From assembly GCA_001650895.1 (NCBI GenBank), contig LXYH01000020.1:1-64000 (forward strand): a DNA stretch of 64,000 nucleotides, given 5' to 3'. Made by a program: the position numbers and the translations under genes. The notes beneath the pieces are model-generated. The model searched no databases. It was not told where the DNA came from and saw only the letters and a program-made list of their open reading frames with translations. Numbering within the stretch: position 1 is the stretch's first letter; every line of letters begins with the position of its first letter. Positions 36,094-44,985 of this stretch are shown in pieces. This DNA is from Rhodobacteraceae bacterium EhC02 (lineage in GTDB: Bacteria; Pseudomonadota; Alphaproteobacteria; Rhodobacterales; Rhodobacteraceae).

Positions 36094-38802
36094 CTAAACT
36101 GCTCCGCTGCGGTCCTGCGTCGATGCCCCTGGGGGGGTGTCCTTGTCGGTGTCCGACGCTGTTTCCGCGAGCGCGGGGGACAATGTTTCAGACGGTATTT
36201 CAGGCTTGGCCGCTTGTTCGGTTTCGGGGGTGACCTCGGGCGTGGACGGCCTGTTTCCGGTATCCGTCCGGTCCTTTGCCATGGCTGGCGGCACCGTCAC
36301 GCCGACGCTTTCCAGAACCTGCGCGGGATCGAGGCCGCGCCGTCTTGCGCTATCGATCACGGCGGCCTGCATCGGCTGGCTGCGCTTGAGAAGGCGGCGG
36401 AACCGCGCCTCGTCCAGCACCAGCAGGCTGGAAGGGGCAATGGCCGTGACCTCGGTCCGGCGGAGTTTCTGCATCAGGATCGCCATCTGTCCGAACATCT
36501 CGCCCCGGCCAAGACGCCAGGTCTGGCCTGCGGTCTGCAACTCGACCGCGCCCGAGGCGATGAAATGCACGTTGCGGGCGGGCGTGTCGCGGCGGATGAT
36601 CTTTTCGCCCGTGTTGACGTAGCGCGTGACCAGCGCGCGACTGAGGCGCTTCAACGTGCGCTCGTCCAGGTCGGCAAACAGTGGAAACTGACGGACAAGG
36701 TCGGATTTGCGCACCGCCAGATCCAGCTTGGGACGCTCGTCGGCCTGCTTGCGGCGCGCGGCGACATCCTGGGTCAGGGCGACATGCAGTTCCGCCCCGA
36801 TCAATCCGTCGGCGCGCATGGTTTCATATTCGCGCTCTTCCAGACGCAGGGCGGTGCGGCGGATGAAGCGGCGTTCCAGTTCCTCGGCATAGCCGGGATA
36901 TTGCAGACGCATGGCGTCAAGGCCCTGTTCCACCTGTTCCAGGCGGCGATCCAGCAGGTCGTGCAGCAGATCGGCGACCCGGCGGCCATGGATGCGGCGG
37001 ATGCGGGTGTCGATGAAGCCGTGCAGATCACGCAGGATCAGGCGTTGGGACAGAAGCACCTCGAAGCGGTCGGCGGTCAGCCGCCCCAGCGGGCCGGACA
37101 GGCGCAGGCGGTTGTTCAGAAACAGCGCCACGCGAAAGCCGGGCGCGTTTCCGAGGCTGCGCCGGGCGGCGCGCTGGTACCCGGTGCGCCCGCCGCTGCG
37201 CGCCGCTTCGATCAGGCGGTCGGCATCGGTCAGGATGCGGTCCGACAGCCGCGAGGAGATCGCGCGCTCGCGAAACCGCGACAGGATCATCTCGCGCTCG
37301 GCGCCTGCCAGTGCGATCAGGCCCAGCGTGATGCGGTTCTTGTCCGAGATTTCCTCGCCTTCCTCGGCGGCCTTGACGGCGTCGTCCAGACGCCCGGCAA
37401 AGCGCTTGGCCTCGGACCTGACGGTTTCGCGCGTCAACTCGTAGCTGTCGGCCGTTGTCGCCACGTCCTCGCGCACGTTCTGCAGCGCCACGGCGACGAC
37501 CTGTTTGGACAGTGCCGCATCAAGGGGCGACAGACGGTCCAGACCCAGCTTGCGGATCACCCAGCGCAGGGTCGTCCCCTGCACCAGCAGCGTGAACAGG
37601 GTGAACCCGGTGGCGAGGATGCCGACCACGCGCTTGACCTCGACCGGGACGCGGAAGCTTTCGGTCACGGCCAGCGCCAGCGCCAGGGTGACGGCACCGC
37701 GCAAGCCGCCCCAGAGGATCGCCACCCGGTAGGGCCGTTCCACCACCGGCGACAGGCGCAGAAGCGACAGCAGCGGCAACAAACCGAAGAGGATGATCAT
37801 CCGCGCGGCGATCGCGGCCAGGATGACCACGATGACCAACCCGATATCCGACAGGCGCACGGCATCCAGCAGGCGGGGGATCAGCAAGGCTGCCAGGATA
37901 AAGATCAAGGCCCCGGCCCAATGCGCCAGAAGGCCCCAGACCTCGCGCAGGTTCGACCATATCGCCGGCGGCAGGCGGCCGGGCCCCAAAAGGTTCAGTG
38001 TCAGCCCCACGCTGACCGCCGCGATCACGCCCGAAGCGCCGACAAGCTGTTCGGCCGCCACATAGGACAGGTAAGGCAGCGCGACCGAGATCGAGATCAC
38101 CGCAAGATCGTGCTGGGCCACAAGCGTCATCAGCCAGAGTGCGGCCCGCGCCATGATCCAGCCGGCCAGCGCGCCGCCCACGATCAGCATGGGAAACTGT
38201 TCCAGCGCGCCGCGCAGCGTCGGGTCGGGTACGCCTGACATGACAAAGCCCATGAACAGGCCGAACAGGGCGATGGCGGCGGCGTCGTTCAGCAGGCTTT
38301 CGCCCTCGATGATGCGCGACAGCCGCTTCGGTGCCGATATCGAGCGGAAGATGCTGACCACCGCCGAGGGATCGGTGGTCGATACGATGGCCCCGATCAG
38401 CAGACAGGCCGCCAGCGGCAGCGTCGAGGTCCAGGATAGCGCATATCCGATCACGACCGTCGCCACGATCACGGCCACGACGGCCAGAACAAGGATCGGC
38501 ACCCAGTCGTCCACCATCCGGCGCAGGTCCATCACCAGCGTGACCTGGAACAGAAGCGTCGGCAGGAAGACATAGAGAAAGACGTTCGACCGGATCGGCA
38601 GACCCAGAATCGCCTCGGCCACCGGATTGAGCGCATCGGTCAGTTCGGTGCGCAGGAAAAAGGCGGCTCCTGTCGCCACAAGAATGCCCAGAAGCGCAAG
38701 AATGACGCTGTAGGGCAGGCGCAGGCGTGCCGCCAGGGGCTCGGCGATACCGATCAGCAGGAAAAGTGCCGCAATGATCGTGGTGACGAGGATAATGTCC
38801 AT
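36094..38802 (-). CDS. Na+/H+ antiporter (NhaP/SOS1-like) with cyclic-nucleotide-binding domain
   Basis: A 902-residue protein. Residues 1 to about 420 form a CPA1-type antiporter with about 12 helices, opening AEPLAARLRLPYSVILALLG. The ion-binding region is GAIVSTTDPSAVVS, and EGESLLNDAAAIALFG is present. A cytoplasmic helical region of about 280 residues follows. A cyclic-nucleotide-binding-like beta-roll lies at about 705-815 (PLFADLDERTLKRL.., IRRDTPARNVHFIASGAVEL, LGRGEMFGQMAIL). The tail is acidic and Pro/Thr-rich. The domain order resembles plant SOS1 and animal sperm NHE. It lies downstream of a divergent promoter region shared with the LpxR-like gene. Confidence 0.93.
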   Translation of the reverse strand: MDIILVTTIIAALFLLIGIAEPLAARLRLPYSVILALLGILVATGAAFFLRTELTDALNPVAEAILGLPIRSNVFLYVFLPTLLFQVTLVMDLRRMVDDWVPILVLAVVAVIVATVVIGYALSWTSTLPLAACLLIGAIVSTTDPSAVVSIFRSISAPKRLSRIIEGESLLNDAAAIALFGLFMGFVMSGVPDPTLRGALEQFPMLIVGGALAGWIMARAALWLMTLVAQHDLAVISISVALPYLSYVAAEQLVGASGVIAAVSVGLTLNLLGPGRLPPAIWSNLREVWGLLAHWAGALIFILAALLIPRLLDAVRLSDIGLVIVVILAAIAARMIILFGLLPLLSLLRLSPVVERPYRVAILWGGLRGAVTLALALAVTESFRVPVEVKRVVGILATGFTLFTLLVQGTTLRWVIRKLGLDRLSPLDAALSKQVVAVALQNVREDVATTADSYELTRETVRSEAKRFAGRLDDAVKAAEEGEEISDKNRITLGLIALAGAEREMILSRFRERAISSRLSDRILTDADRLIEAARSGGRTGYQRAARRSLGNAPGFRVALFLNNRLRLSGPLGRLTADRFEVLLSQRLILRDLHGFIDTRIRRIHGRRVADLLHDLLDRRLEQVEQGLDAMRLQYPGYAEELERRFIRRTALRLEEREYETMRADGLIGAELHVALTQDVAARRKQADERPKLDLAVRKSDLVRQFPLFADLDERTLKRLSRALVTRYVNTGEKIIRRDTPARNVHFIASGAVELQTAGQTWRLGRGEMFGQMAILMQKLRRTEVTAIAPSSLLVLDEARFRRLLKRSQPMQAAVIDSARRRGLDPAQVLESVGVTVPPAMAKDRTDTGNRPSTPEVTPETEQAAKPEIPSETLSPALAETASDTDKDTPPGASTQDRSGAV

Positions 38803-39041
38803 GAAGGTCGTATCGCTTCAAAAAATCGGAAAAATGACCAGTTTCGGGGCAGTTCGCGCCGCATTCGGGTACTATGCCCGATCCACGGCTGCGCGGCAAA
38901 CCGGTCCCGGCAAATATGTCGGTCCACTCAATCTGGCGTTGCGGCCACAGAAACGATGAATCTTTGCGTTGTGGCTGGCAGCCGTCCGGGCAGATCGCGT
39001 ATGGCTGGTATCACGCGGCTTGAAGAATGAAGGAAATCGCC

Positions 39042-39956
39042 ATGTTTCGTGTCCTGACAGCGATCTGCATTGCCTTGATGGCCTTGCCGCAGGAAACCAC
39101 GGCGCAGACACGTGACAGGATCGGCTATGGCCGTCTGATCACCAATGATTACATCGGCGATGGCCGCGACCGCTGGCGCAGCGGTTCCGTTGCCTCCAGC
39201 CGTGTCTGGGGTCGCGGGTGGTCGGGCGCGCTGCCCTACGACATCGGTGACATCCTCGAACTGCGCCTCGGGGCCCAGATCATCGCGCCCGAGAACCTGG
39301 TCAATCCGGCGCCGGGCGACCGGCCTTATTCCGGGGCGCTGTCGCTTGGATTGCACACGCATTTCGAACGCGAGGGGATTGAGCTGGCCCTGGGCAGCGA
39401 TCTGGTGATGACCGGTCCGCAAACGCGGCTGGATGACCTGCAGGCGTCGTTTCATGATCTTGTGGGCGTCGACAAGGCCTCGTCGCTGACACGGGCGTCA
39501 CAGGTGGGCAATGACATTCACCCCAGCCTGGTCGGTGAGGCCGGGCGCGAGGTGCCGCTGGGCCCGAATGCGCGCATGCGTCCCTTCATCGAGGCGCGGG
39601 CCGGGGTCGAAACCCTGTTGCGCGCGGGCGTCGACGTCACCTTCGGCGCATTGGGGCAGGGCGAGTTGCTGGTCCGCGATCCTGTCACCGGGCAGCGTTA
39701 CCGCAGCGTCAAGGGCGATGCAGGCGGCTATGCCTTCGTGATGGGCGGCGATATCGCGGCGGTGTCCGACAGCGTGTTCCTGCCCGGATCTTCAGGCGTT
39801 CAGGTGCGTGACCGGCGTACGCGGCTGCGGGCTGGCCTGCATTGGCAGGGCGAGCGGACCGCCGTCTTCTATGGCCTGACCTGGCTTGGCAAGGAATTCG
39901 AAGGCCAGGACGAAGGGCAGGTCCTGGGTTCGATCCGCCTTGATCTGAATTTCTGA
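39042..39956 (+). CDS. LpxR-family outer-membrane lipid A deacylase-like protein
   Basis: A 304-residue protein from MFRVLTAICIALMA, with signal peptide to about residue 21, then LITNDYIGDGRDRWRSGS. This resembles the DUF2219/LpxR outer-membrane beta-barrel family, whose calcium-dependent 3'-O-deacylase site uses an Asn-Asp pair (here Asn35-Asp36) and a later His. It ends in Phe, as outer-membrane barrels do. It could trim lipid A acyl chains. Activity is not certain because the catalytic His/Glu region was not aligned. The start was chosen for an AAGGA ribosome site; an ATG five codons upstream is also possible. Confidence 0.75.
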   Translation: MFRVLTAICIALMALPQETTAQTRDRIGYGRLITNDYIGDGRDRWRSGSVASSRVWGRGWSGALPYDIGDILELRLGAQIIAPENLVNPAPGDRPYSGALSLGLHTHFEREGIELALGSDLVMTGPQTRLDDLQASFHDLVGVDKASSLTRASQVGNDIHPSLVGEAGREVPLGPNARMRPFIEARAGVETLLRAGVDVTFGALGQGELLVRDPVTGQRYRSVKGDAGGYAFVMGGDIAAVSDSVFLPGSSGVQVRDRRTRLRAGLHWQGERTAVFYGLTWLGKEFEGQDEGQVLGSIRLDLNF

Positions 39957-40133
39957 ACGAAAACGGTCCGAACGACTGGTGGCGCGCCGCGTGGCGCGTC
40001 TGCAACCGTTTTGCCGCTAATGTCCCCTTGGCATCCAAGAGGGATTTGCAGCCATGATCCCGCTCTGCTAGTCTTTCGATACAAAAAAGTACAAAAAGAC
40101 AAAAAACAATAACTTGAGGCAGATAGAGCAGGT

Positions 40134-41198
40134 ATGGGAACGGGCTTTGAGGGCACGTTCGTCATCTCCTGGTCACAGACGGAAGTGGACGGCCTTGAGG
40201 CTGCCCCCTTGGCATCATTGGCGGTCGGGGCTTCATGGTCCTGGCGCGGCGATGCCGTAAGGGTGGACGGTCCCGGTCACGTGCTGCGTCTTGGCCCGGC
40301 GGACGGCGAAGCAGAACTGAGAAAACGCGCGGCGCGCATGGTGCGCCGCCTTGTGGGCGCCGCGATCACGCAGACGCGTGATCTGGACAGCGTCGAAATC
40401 AGCACGCCGCTGGAAGAAAGCGGTTTTGTCGTCACCGATGGGGCGCAAAGCTTTGCCGTTACGGTGATCGAGGTGGGCACCGGCGCGCCCCCGCTTCTGA
40501 TGTTCCTCGATCGGTTGCCCCCGCGCGACACCGATCTGTGGATCGTGCATCACTCGATGGACCTGGTGCATGCCGGCAAGGGCGGTCCGGCGGGCACGGG
40601 GGTGATCTGCTTTACGCCCGGCACACGCATCGCCACGCCGGACGGCCCGCGTCTGGTCGAAGAACTGCAAGAAGGCGACAGGGTGCAGACCCGCGACAGC
40701 GGCCCGCAAGAGGTTCTGTGGATCGGTAGCCGCCGGATGACCGGGGCGCGGCTTTTCGCGATGCCGAAACTGCGCCCGATCCGGTTTCGTGCCGGGGCGC
40801 TGGGCGTGGAGCGACCCGATCAGGAACTGGTGGTATCGCCGGAACACCGGATGTTGCTGCGCGGACGGGCAGCGCAGGCCCTTTTCAACACCGATGAGGT
40901 GCTTGTCGCCGCGCGGGACCTGGTGAACGGCCAGACCATCGCGGTGGACATGGCCATGAAGCAGGTGACCTATGTGCACCTTCTGCTGCCCTCGCATCAC
41001 GTTCTGTGGGCCAATGGGGTCGAGACAGAAAGCTTCCACCCGGCTCAGGCGGATCTGTCCAGCCTGGCCGAATCCGACCGGATGCGGCTTCTGGCGATGT
41101 TCCCCGCGCTGGAATACGATCCGCATGTCTACGGCACGGCGGCGCGGCGGATGCTCAGCACCTCGGAAGCGGCGATCCTGCGGCACGAGGCGGCCTGA
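40134..41198 (+). CDS. Hint-domain protein
   Basis: A 354-residue protein. Residues 1 to about 155 are an uncharacterised region with an arginine-rich helix (RKRAARMVRRLVGAA). A Hint (hedgehog/intein) domain occupies about 158-305. It begins VICFTPGTRIATPDGPRLVEELQEGDRV with nucleophile Cys159, has block-B VVSPEHRMLL with His238, and LLLPSHHVLWANGVETESFHP at the end. The end is FHP, not the HN of inteins, so cleavage without splicing is the more likely chemistry. Such proteins are common in this family. The 177-bp upstream gap is AT-rich with four ACAAAAA-like repeats at 40081-40106. No secretion signal is visible. Confidence 0.85.
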   Translation: MGTGFEGTFVISWSQTEVDGLEAAPLASLAVGASWSWRGDAVRVDGPGHVLRLGPADGEAELRKRAARMVRRLVGAAITQTRDLDSVEISTPLEESGFVVTDGAQSFAVTVIEVGTGAPPLLMFLDRLPPRDTDLWIVHHSMDLVHAGKGGPAGTGVICFTPGTRIATPDGPRLVEELQEGDRVQTRDSGPQEVLWIGSRRMTGARLFAMPKLRPIRFRAGALGVERPDQELVVSPEHRMLLRGRAAQALFNTDEVLVAARDLVNGQTIAVDMAMKQVTYVHLLLPSHHVLWANGVETESFHPAQADLSSLAESDRMRLLAMFPALEYDPHVYGTAARRMLSTSEAAILRHEAA

Positions 41199-41237
41199 CC
41201 GCGCGGCTGCGGGACGTCGGCGGTGGCATGGCAGTGA

Positions 41238-41264
41238 CGGGGGCGACCCCTTCACGTGCCCCCG
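41238..41264 (-). terminator. hairpin between the Hint gene and the tiny lipoprotein gene
   Basis: A 7-bp stem CGGGGGC with GCCCCCG around a 13-base loop, 17 bp past the tiny lipoprotein stop (minus strand) and 40 bp past the Hint stop (plus strand). No T-run follows on either strand, so termination would be weak. Confidence 0.3.
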
Positions 41265-41280
41265 GACAAGTCACGCGTCC

Positions 41281-41355
41281 TCAGACAAGGGGCACGAAAG
41301 GGACGCCGCAACCTGCCAGGGCCAGCAACCCGACACAGAAGAACCATTTACGCAT
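41281..41355 (-). CDS. 24-residue lipoprotein
   Basis: A complete frame of 24 codons plus TGA reading MRKWFFCVGLLALAGC then GVPFVPLV. It is a full lipoprotein signal peptide with lipobox LAGC (Cys16) and a mature peptide of only nine residues. A GGAGGA ribosome site lies about 5 bases before the ATG, which supports translation despite the size. Very small lipoproteins with a GVPFVP-like tail are familiar in Rhodobacteraceae (from memory). It may be an entericidin-like envelope peptide. It is divergent from rpsD. Confidence 0.75.
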   Translation of the reverse strand: MRKWFFCVGLLALAGCGVPFVPLV

Positions 41356-41445
41356 GTCATCCTCCACCACGTGATGTCCGACCCTAGGTGCAGCTTGCCA
41401 GCCCCGTCAACGGTTCGACCCCGCGCTTTCGGGGGCATATGGCTG

Positions 41446-41473
41446 TTGACTCTGCGCGCGGCCGCCGTATAAG
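41446..41473 (+). promoter_or_regulatory. sigma-70-type promoter of rpsD
   Basis: The -35 box TTGACT (41446-41451) and -10 box TATAAG (41468-41473) are separated by 16 bp. Transcription would start near 41480, giving an untranslated leader of about 90 bases before the GTG of rpsD. This is the best promoter match seen in the window and fits a highly expressed ribosomal gene. Confidence 0.8.
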
Positions 41474-41570
41474 CGCGGCTTCATTGGTGTTGGTGGCCCC
41501 CGCAAGGGGTGACCTGTCGGGCTTTTGCCAGAGGACAACGCCCTTCATACTCTAAAGAAGGAGATCAGCC

Positions 41571-42191
41571 GTGACCAAACGCACGTCTGCCAAGTACAAG
41601 ATCGACCGCCGCATGGGCGAAAACATCTGGGGCCGTCCGAAATCCCCGGTGAACCGCCGCGAATACGGCCCCGGCCAGCACGGCCAGCGCCGCAAGGGCA
41701 AACTGTCCGATTTCGGCACCCAGCTGCGTGCCAAGCAGAAGCTCAAGGGCTACTATGGCGACCTGACCGAAAAGCAGTTCCGCCGCATCTATGCAGAGGC
41801 AGAGCGCGTCAAGGGCGATACCGGTGAAAACCTGATCGGCCTGCTGGAGCGCCGCTTGGACGCCGTGGTCTATCGTGCGAAATTCGTGCCGACCGTCTTC
41901 GCTGCCCGCCAGTTCGTGAACCACGGCCACGTGACCGTGAACGGCAAGCGCGTGAACATCCCCTCCTACCGCGTGAAAGAGGGTGACGTGATCGAGGTTC
42001 GCCAGAAGTCCAAGCAGATGGCCGTCATCCTGGAAGCCACCCAGCTGCCCGAGCGTGACGTGCCCGATTACCTGGATGTCGACAACTCCAAGCTGACCGC
42101 CACCTTCGTGCGCACCCCCAGCCTGGGCGATGTGCCGTATCCGGTCATCATGGAACCGAACCTCGTGGTCGAATTCTACGCGAAGAACTAA
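41571..42191 (+). CDS. rpsD: 30S ribosomal protein S4
   Basis: A primary 16S rRNA binding protein of the small subunit, 206 residues. It uses a GTG start behind a perfect AAGGAG ribosome site. The N-terminal [26 protein letters not shown] is of the alphaproteobacterial type (no zinc-binding cysteines). The S4 RNA-binding domain is at about 94-155 ([28 protein letters not shown]). It stands alone with its own promoter and terminator rather than in the alpha operon, as is usual in this group. Confidence 0.99.
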   Translation: MTKRTSAKYKIDRRMGENIWGRPKSPVNRREYGPGQHGQRRKGKLSDFGTQLRAKQKLKGYYGDLTEKQFRRIYAEAERVKGDTGENLIGLLERRLDAVVYRAKFVPTVFAARQFVNHGHVTVNGKRVNIPSYRVKEGDVIEVRQKSKQMAVILEATQLPERDVPDYLDVDNSKLTATFVRTPSLGDVPYPVIMEPNLVVEFYAKN

Positions 42192-42230
42192 GACTTCGGA
42201 CCAGATTGCCCCGATTTCGGGGGATCAAGA

Positions 42231-42259
42231 CCCGCCGCAGCTTCTGCGGCGGGTTTTTT
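42231..42259 (+). terminator. terminator of rpsD
   Basis: A perfect 10-bp stem (42231-42240 with 42244-42253), three-base loop and six T residues. It starts 40 bp after the rpsD stop. The clearest intrinsic terminator in the window. Confidence 0.95.
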
Positions 42260-42315
42260 CGTGCCACAACTGCCGCGTGGGTATCGGTGCGATGCCGCGT
42301 GGTGGAGGGTGAAGG

Positions 42316-43749
42316 ATGTCAGACGGCAAGACTGGTGGCTGGCCGATCCATGGTCGTATCGAAGGCGCAGTGGTCATCATCGGCTATGGTTCGATCGGGC
42401 GGGGAACACTGCCGCTGATCCAGCGGCATTTCGATTTCGACGAAAGCCACCTGATGGTGATCGAACCCGATCCCGAGGCAGTGGCCGATCTGGCCGCGCG
42501 AGGCATCCCGCATCTGCCCGTCGCGCTGACGCGCAGCAACTACCGCGAGGTGCTGGGCGATCTTTTTGCCGGTGGGCAGGGATTTTGCGTCAACCTGTCG
42601 GTCGATACGTCCTCGCTCGACATCATGCGGCTGTGCCGGGACTTGGGCGTTCTCTACATCGATACGGTGGTCGAACCCTGGACAGGTTTCTATTTCGAGA
42701 CCCCCGACAACGAGGCGCGCACGAATTACGCGCTGCGCCAGAAGGTGCGCGACGAGAAGGCCGCGAACCCCGGCGGGACCACCGCCGTGTCCTGCTGCGG
42801 GGCCAATCCCGGCATGGTCAGCTGGTTCGTCAAGGAGGCGCTGTTGCAGCTGGCCGCCGATTGCGGTCATGCAACCGACGTGCCTTCGGACCGGCAGGGC
42901 TGGGCGCTGCTGATGCGCGATCTGGGGGTGAAGGGCGTGCATGTGGCCGAACGCGACACGCAGGCGCGCACCCTGCCGCGCCCGCGCGGGGTCTTCGTCA
43001 ACACCTGGTCGGTCGAGGGGTTCATCGCCGAAGGCTTCCAGCCTGCCGAACTGGGCTGGGGCACGCATGAGACATGGTTTCCCGACAATGCCTATCGCCA
43101 TGCCGCAGGCTGCCAGTCTGCGATCTGGATCGAAAGGCCCGGTGCGATCACGCGCGTCCACAGCTGGTGCCCGACACCGGGCCCGCAATTCGGTTTCCTG
43201 GTGACGCATAACGAGGCGATCTCGATCTCGGACTATTACACGGTGGGCGACCCGGCCGCGCCCGCGTATCGGCCCACCTGTCATTATGCCTATCACCCCT
43301 GTGACGATGCGGTGCTGTCGCTGCACGAGATGTTCGGCTCTGGCCGGGTGCAGCACGCGCATCACATCCTGGGACCCGAAGAGATCGTGGAAGGCATCGA
43401 TGAGCTGGGCGTGCTGCTTTACGGGCATGCGAAAAACGCGCTCTGGTATGGCTCGCGCCTGTCAAATGCCGAGGCGCGCAGCCTTGCCCCGGATCAGAAC
43501 GCGACGGGCCTGCAGGTGACCAGCGCGGTTCTGGCCGGCATGGTCTGGGCGCTGGAGAACCCCCGCGCCGGCATCGTCGAGACGGACGAGATGGACCATG
43601 CGCGTTGCCTGGCCGTGCAGCGGCCCTATCTTGGACCGGTCGAGGCGCATTACACCGACTGGACGCCGCTGCAGGACCGGTGGGAGCTGTTTCCCGAGGA
43701 TATCGACGAAAGCGATCCCTGGCTGTTCCGCAATGTGCTTGCGACCTGA
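42316..43749 (+). CDS. hss: homospermidine synthase
   Basis: Forms homospermidine from two putrescines (or putrescine and spermidine) using NAD as a cycling cofactor. The 477 residues match the bacterial enzyme. The NAD motif VVIIGYGSIGRGTLPLI lies near residue 20, and the saccharopine-dehydrogenase-like body shows VSCCGANPGMVSWFVKEAL, VFVNTWSVEGF and the late GHAKNALWYGSRLS. It starts 56 bp after the rpsD terminator. The following hisC gene is 150 bp downstream. Confidence 0.95.
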   Translation: MSDGKTGGWPIHGRIEGAVVIIGYGSIGRGTLPLIQRHFDFDESHLMVIEPDPEAVADLAARGIPHLPVALTRSNYREVLGDLFAGGQGFCVNLSVDTSSLDIMRLCRDLGVLYIDTVVEPWTGFYFETPDNEARTNYALRQKVRDEKAANPGGTTAVSCCGANPGMVSWFVKEALLQLAADCGHATDVPSDRQGWALLMRDLGVKGVHVAERDTQARTLPRPRGVFVNTWSVEGFIAEGFQPAELGWGTHETWFPDNAYRHAAGCQSAIWIERPGAITRVHSWCPTPGPQFGFLVTHNEAISISDYYTVGDPAAPAYRPTCHYAYHPCDDAVLSLHEMFGSGRVQHAHHILGPEEIVEGIDELGVLLYGHAKNALWYGSRLSNAEARSLAPDQNATGLQVTSAVLAGMVWALENPRAGIVETDEMDHARCLAVQRPYLGPVEAHYTDWTPLQDRWELFPEDIDESDPWLFRNVLAT

Positions 43750-43777
43750 GGCGCGTGACGGTTTCGGGAGGCGGATC

Positions 43778-43897
43778 TTGAGCATTTTCGGCAAGATGAA
43801 AGGCCGGTCGGCAGCCCTGCGGCATCGGGTGCAACGCCGCTTTCGCGCTTTTCTTGAGCTTGGCGCGCCGCTAAGAGGGGGCGCAAGGAGAGCGTAG
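43778..43897 (+). CDS. possible 39-residue basic peptide before hisC
   Basis: A TTG-started frame with GGGAGG placed 6 bases upstream. It reads [18 protein letters not shown] and then an Arg-rich tail, and stops 2 bases before hisC. The good ribosome site and tight spacing favour expression; the rare start codon and lack of a known family argue against. It could also be a leader that influences hisC translation. Confidence 0.25.
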   Translation: MSIFGKMKGRSAALRHRVQRRFRAFLELGAPLRGGARRA

Positions 43898-43899
43898 TC

Positions 43900-44985
43900 A
43901 TGACCCAGATCCAGCCGCAACCCGGCATCATGCAGATCGAGCTGTACCAGGGCGGCGCCGCCCATGTGGAGGGCATGACCGATGTGGTCAAGCTCAGCTC
44001 GAACGAGAACCCCTTTGGGCCAAGCGAGGCCGCGATCGAGGCGTTTCGCCGCTCGGGCTACGAGTTGCATCGTTATCCCTCGACCGATCACGCGGGGCTG
44101 CGCGGCGCGATTGCCGATGTGCATGGTCTGGACGCCGACCGCATCATCTGCGGCGTGGGCAGCGACGAGATCATCCATTTCCTCTGCCAGGCCTATGTCG
44201 GACCCGGTGACGAGGTGATCCATACCGAACACGGCTTTGCCATGTACCGCATCAGCACGCTGGCGGCGGGGGGCACGCCCGTCGAGGTGAAGGAACGCGA
44301 CCGCGTGACCGATGTGGATGCGATCCTTGCCGCCGTGACGCCTGCGACACGGCTGGTGTTCATCGCCAATCCGAACAACCCCACCGGCACGATGATCGGC
44401 GGCAACGAGCTGGCGCGTCTGGCCGAAGGGCTGCCGGATCATGCTCTGCTGGTTCTGGACGGGGCCTATGCCGAATATGTCGATGGCTATGATGGCGGCG
44501 CGGCACTGGTCGAGGCGCATGACAACGTGGTCATGACGCGCACCTTTTCCAAGCTTTACGGCCTGGGTGGCCTGCGGGTCGGCTGGGGCTATGGCCCGCG
44601 TGCGATCGTGGATGTGCTGAACCGGATCCGGGGGCCGTTCAACCTGTCGAACACGGCCCTCGCCACCGCCGAGGCCGCGGTGCGCGATCAGGCCTATGCC
44701 GCGAAATGCCGGGCGGAAAATGCACGGCTGCGCGTCTGGCTGGCGCAGGCGCTGGCCGAACACGGGGTGCAATGCGACACCTCGATGGCGAATTTCGTGC
44801 TGGCGCGTTTTGCCGACCAGGCCGAGGCCGAGGCTTGCGATGCTTACCTCAAGTCGCAGGGTCTGATCGTGCGGCGGGTGGCGGGTTACAAACTGCCGCA
44901 ATGCCTGCGCATCACGGTTGGCGACGAATCCAGTTGCCGCCGCGTCGCCCATGCCGTGGGCCAGTTCAAAGGGGGTGCGCGGTGA
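43900..44985 (+). CDS. hisC: histidinol-phosphate/aromatic aminotransferase
   Basis: A PLP-dependent fold-type I aminotransferase of 361 residues. The opening is [33 protein letters not shown] contacts include NPNNPTG and DGAYAEY, and the Schiff-base Lys is in [17 protein letters not shown]. The terminal arginine motif CLRITVGD is present. It overlaps tyrC by 4 bases (GTGA), so besides histidine synthesis it probably also serves tyrosine/phenylalanine transamination. Strong ribosome site AAGGAGAG. Confidence 0.94.
   Translation: MTQIQPQPGIMQIELYQGGAAHVEGMTDVVKLSSNENPFGPSEAAIEAFRRSGYELHRYPSTDHAGLRGAIADVHGLDADRIICGVGSDEIIHFLCQAYVGPGDEVIHTEHGFAMYRISTLAAGGTPVEVKERDRVTDVDAILAAVTPATRLVFIANPNNPTGTMIGGNELARLAEGLPDHALLVLDGAYAEYVDGYDGGAALVEAHDNVVMTRTFSKLYGLGGLRVGWGYGPRAIVDVLNRIRGPFNLSNTALATAEAAVRDQAYAAKCRAENARLRVWLAQALAEHGVQCDTSMANFVLARFADQAEAEACDAYLKSQGLIVRRVAGYKLPQCLRITVGDESSCRRVAHAVGQFKGGAR

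Larger units (their letters stand above)
41199..41570. other. 372-bp gap between the Hint gene and rpsD
   Basis: This stretch holds a GC hairpin (41238-41264), a tiny lipoprotein gene on the minus strand (41281-41355) and the rpsD promoter and leader (41446-41570). The leader from about 41480 contains a short stem capped by GCAA (CCCC 41498-41501 with GGGG 41506-41509). Nothing else was recognised. Confidence 0.7.

Noticed and set aside
40134-41198. Intein inserted in a host gene
   Set aside because: There is no recognisable extein on the C-terminal side and the final HN is replaced by HP, so a Hint-domain protein is the better name.
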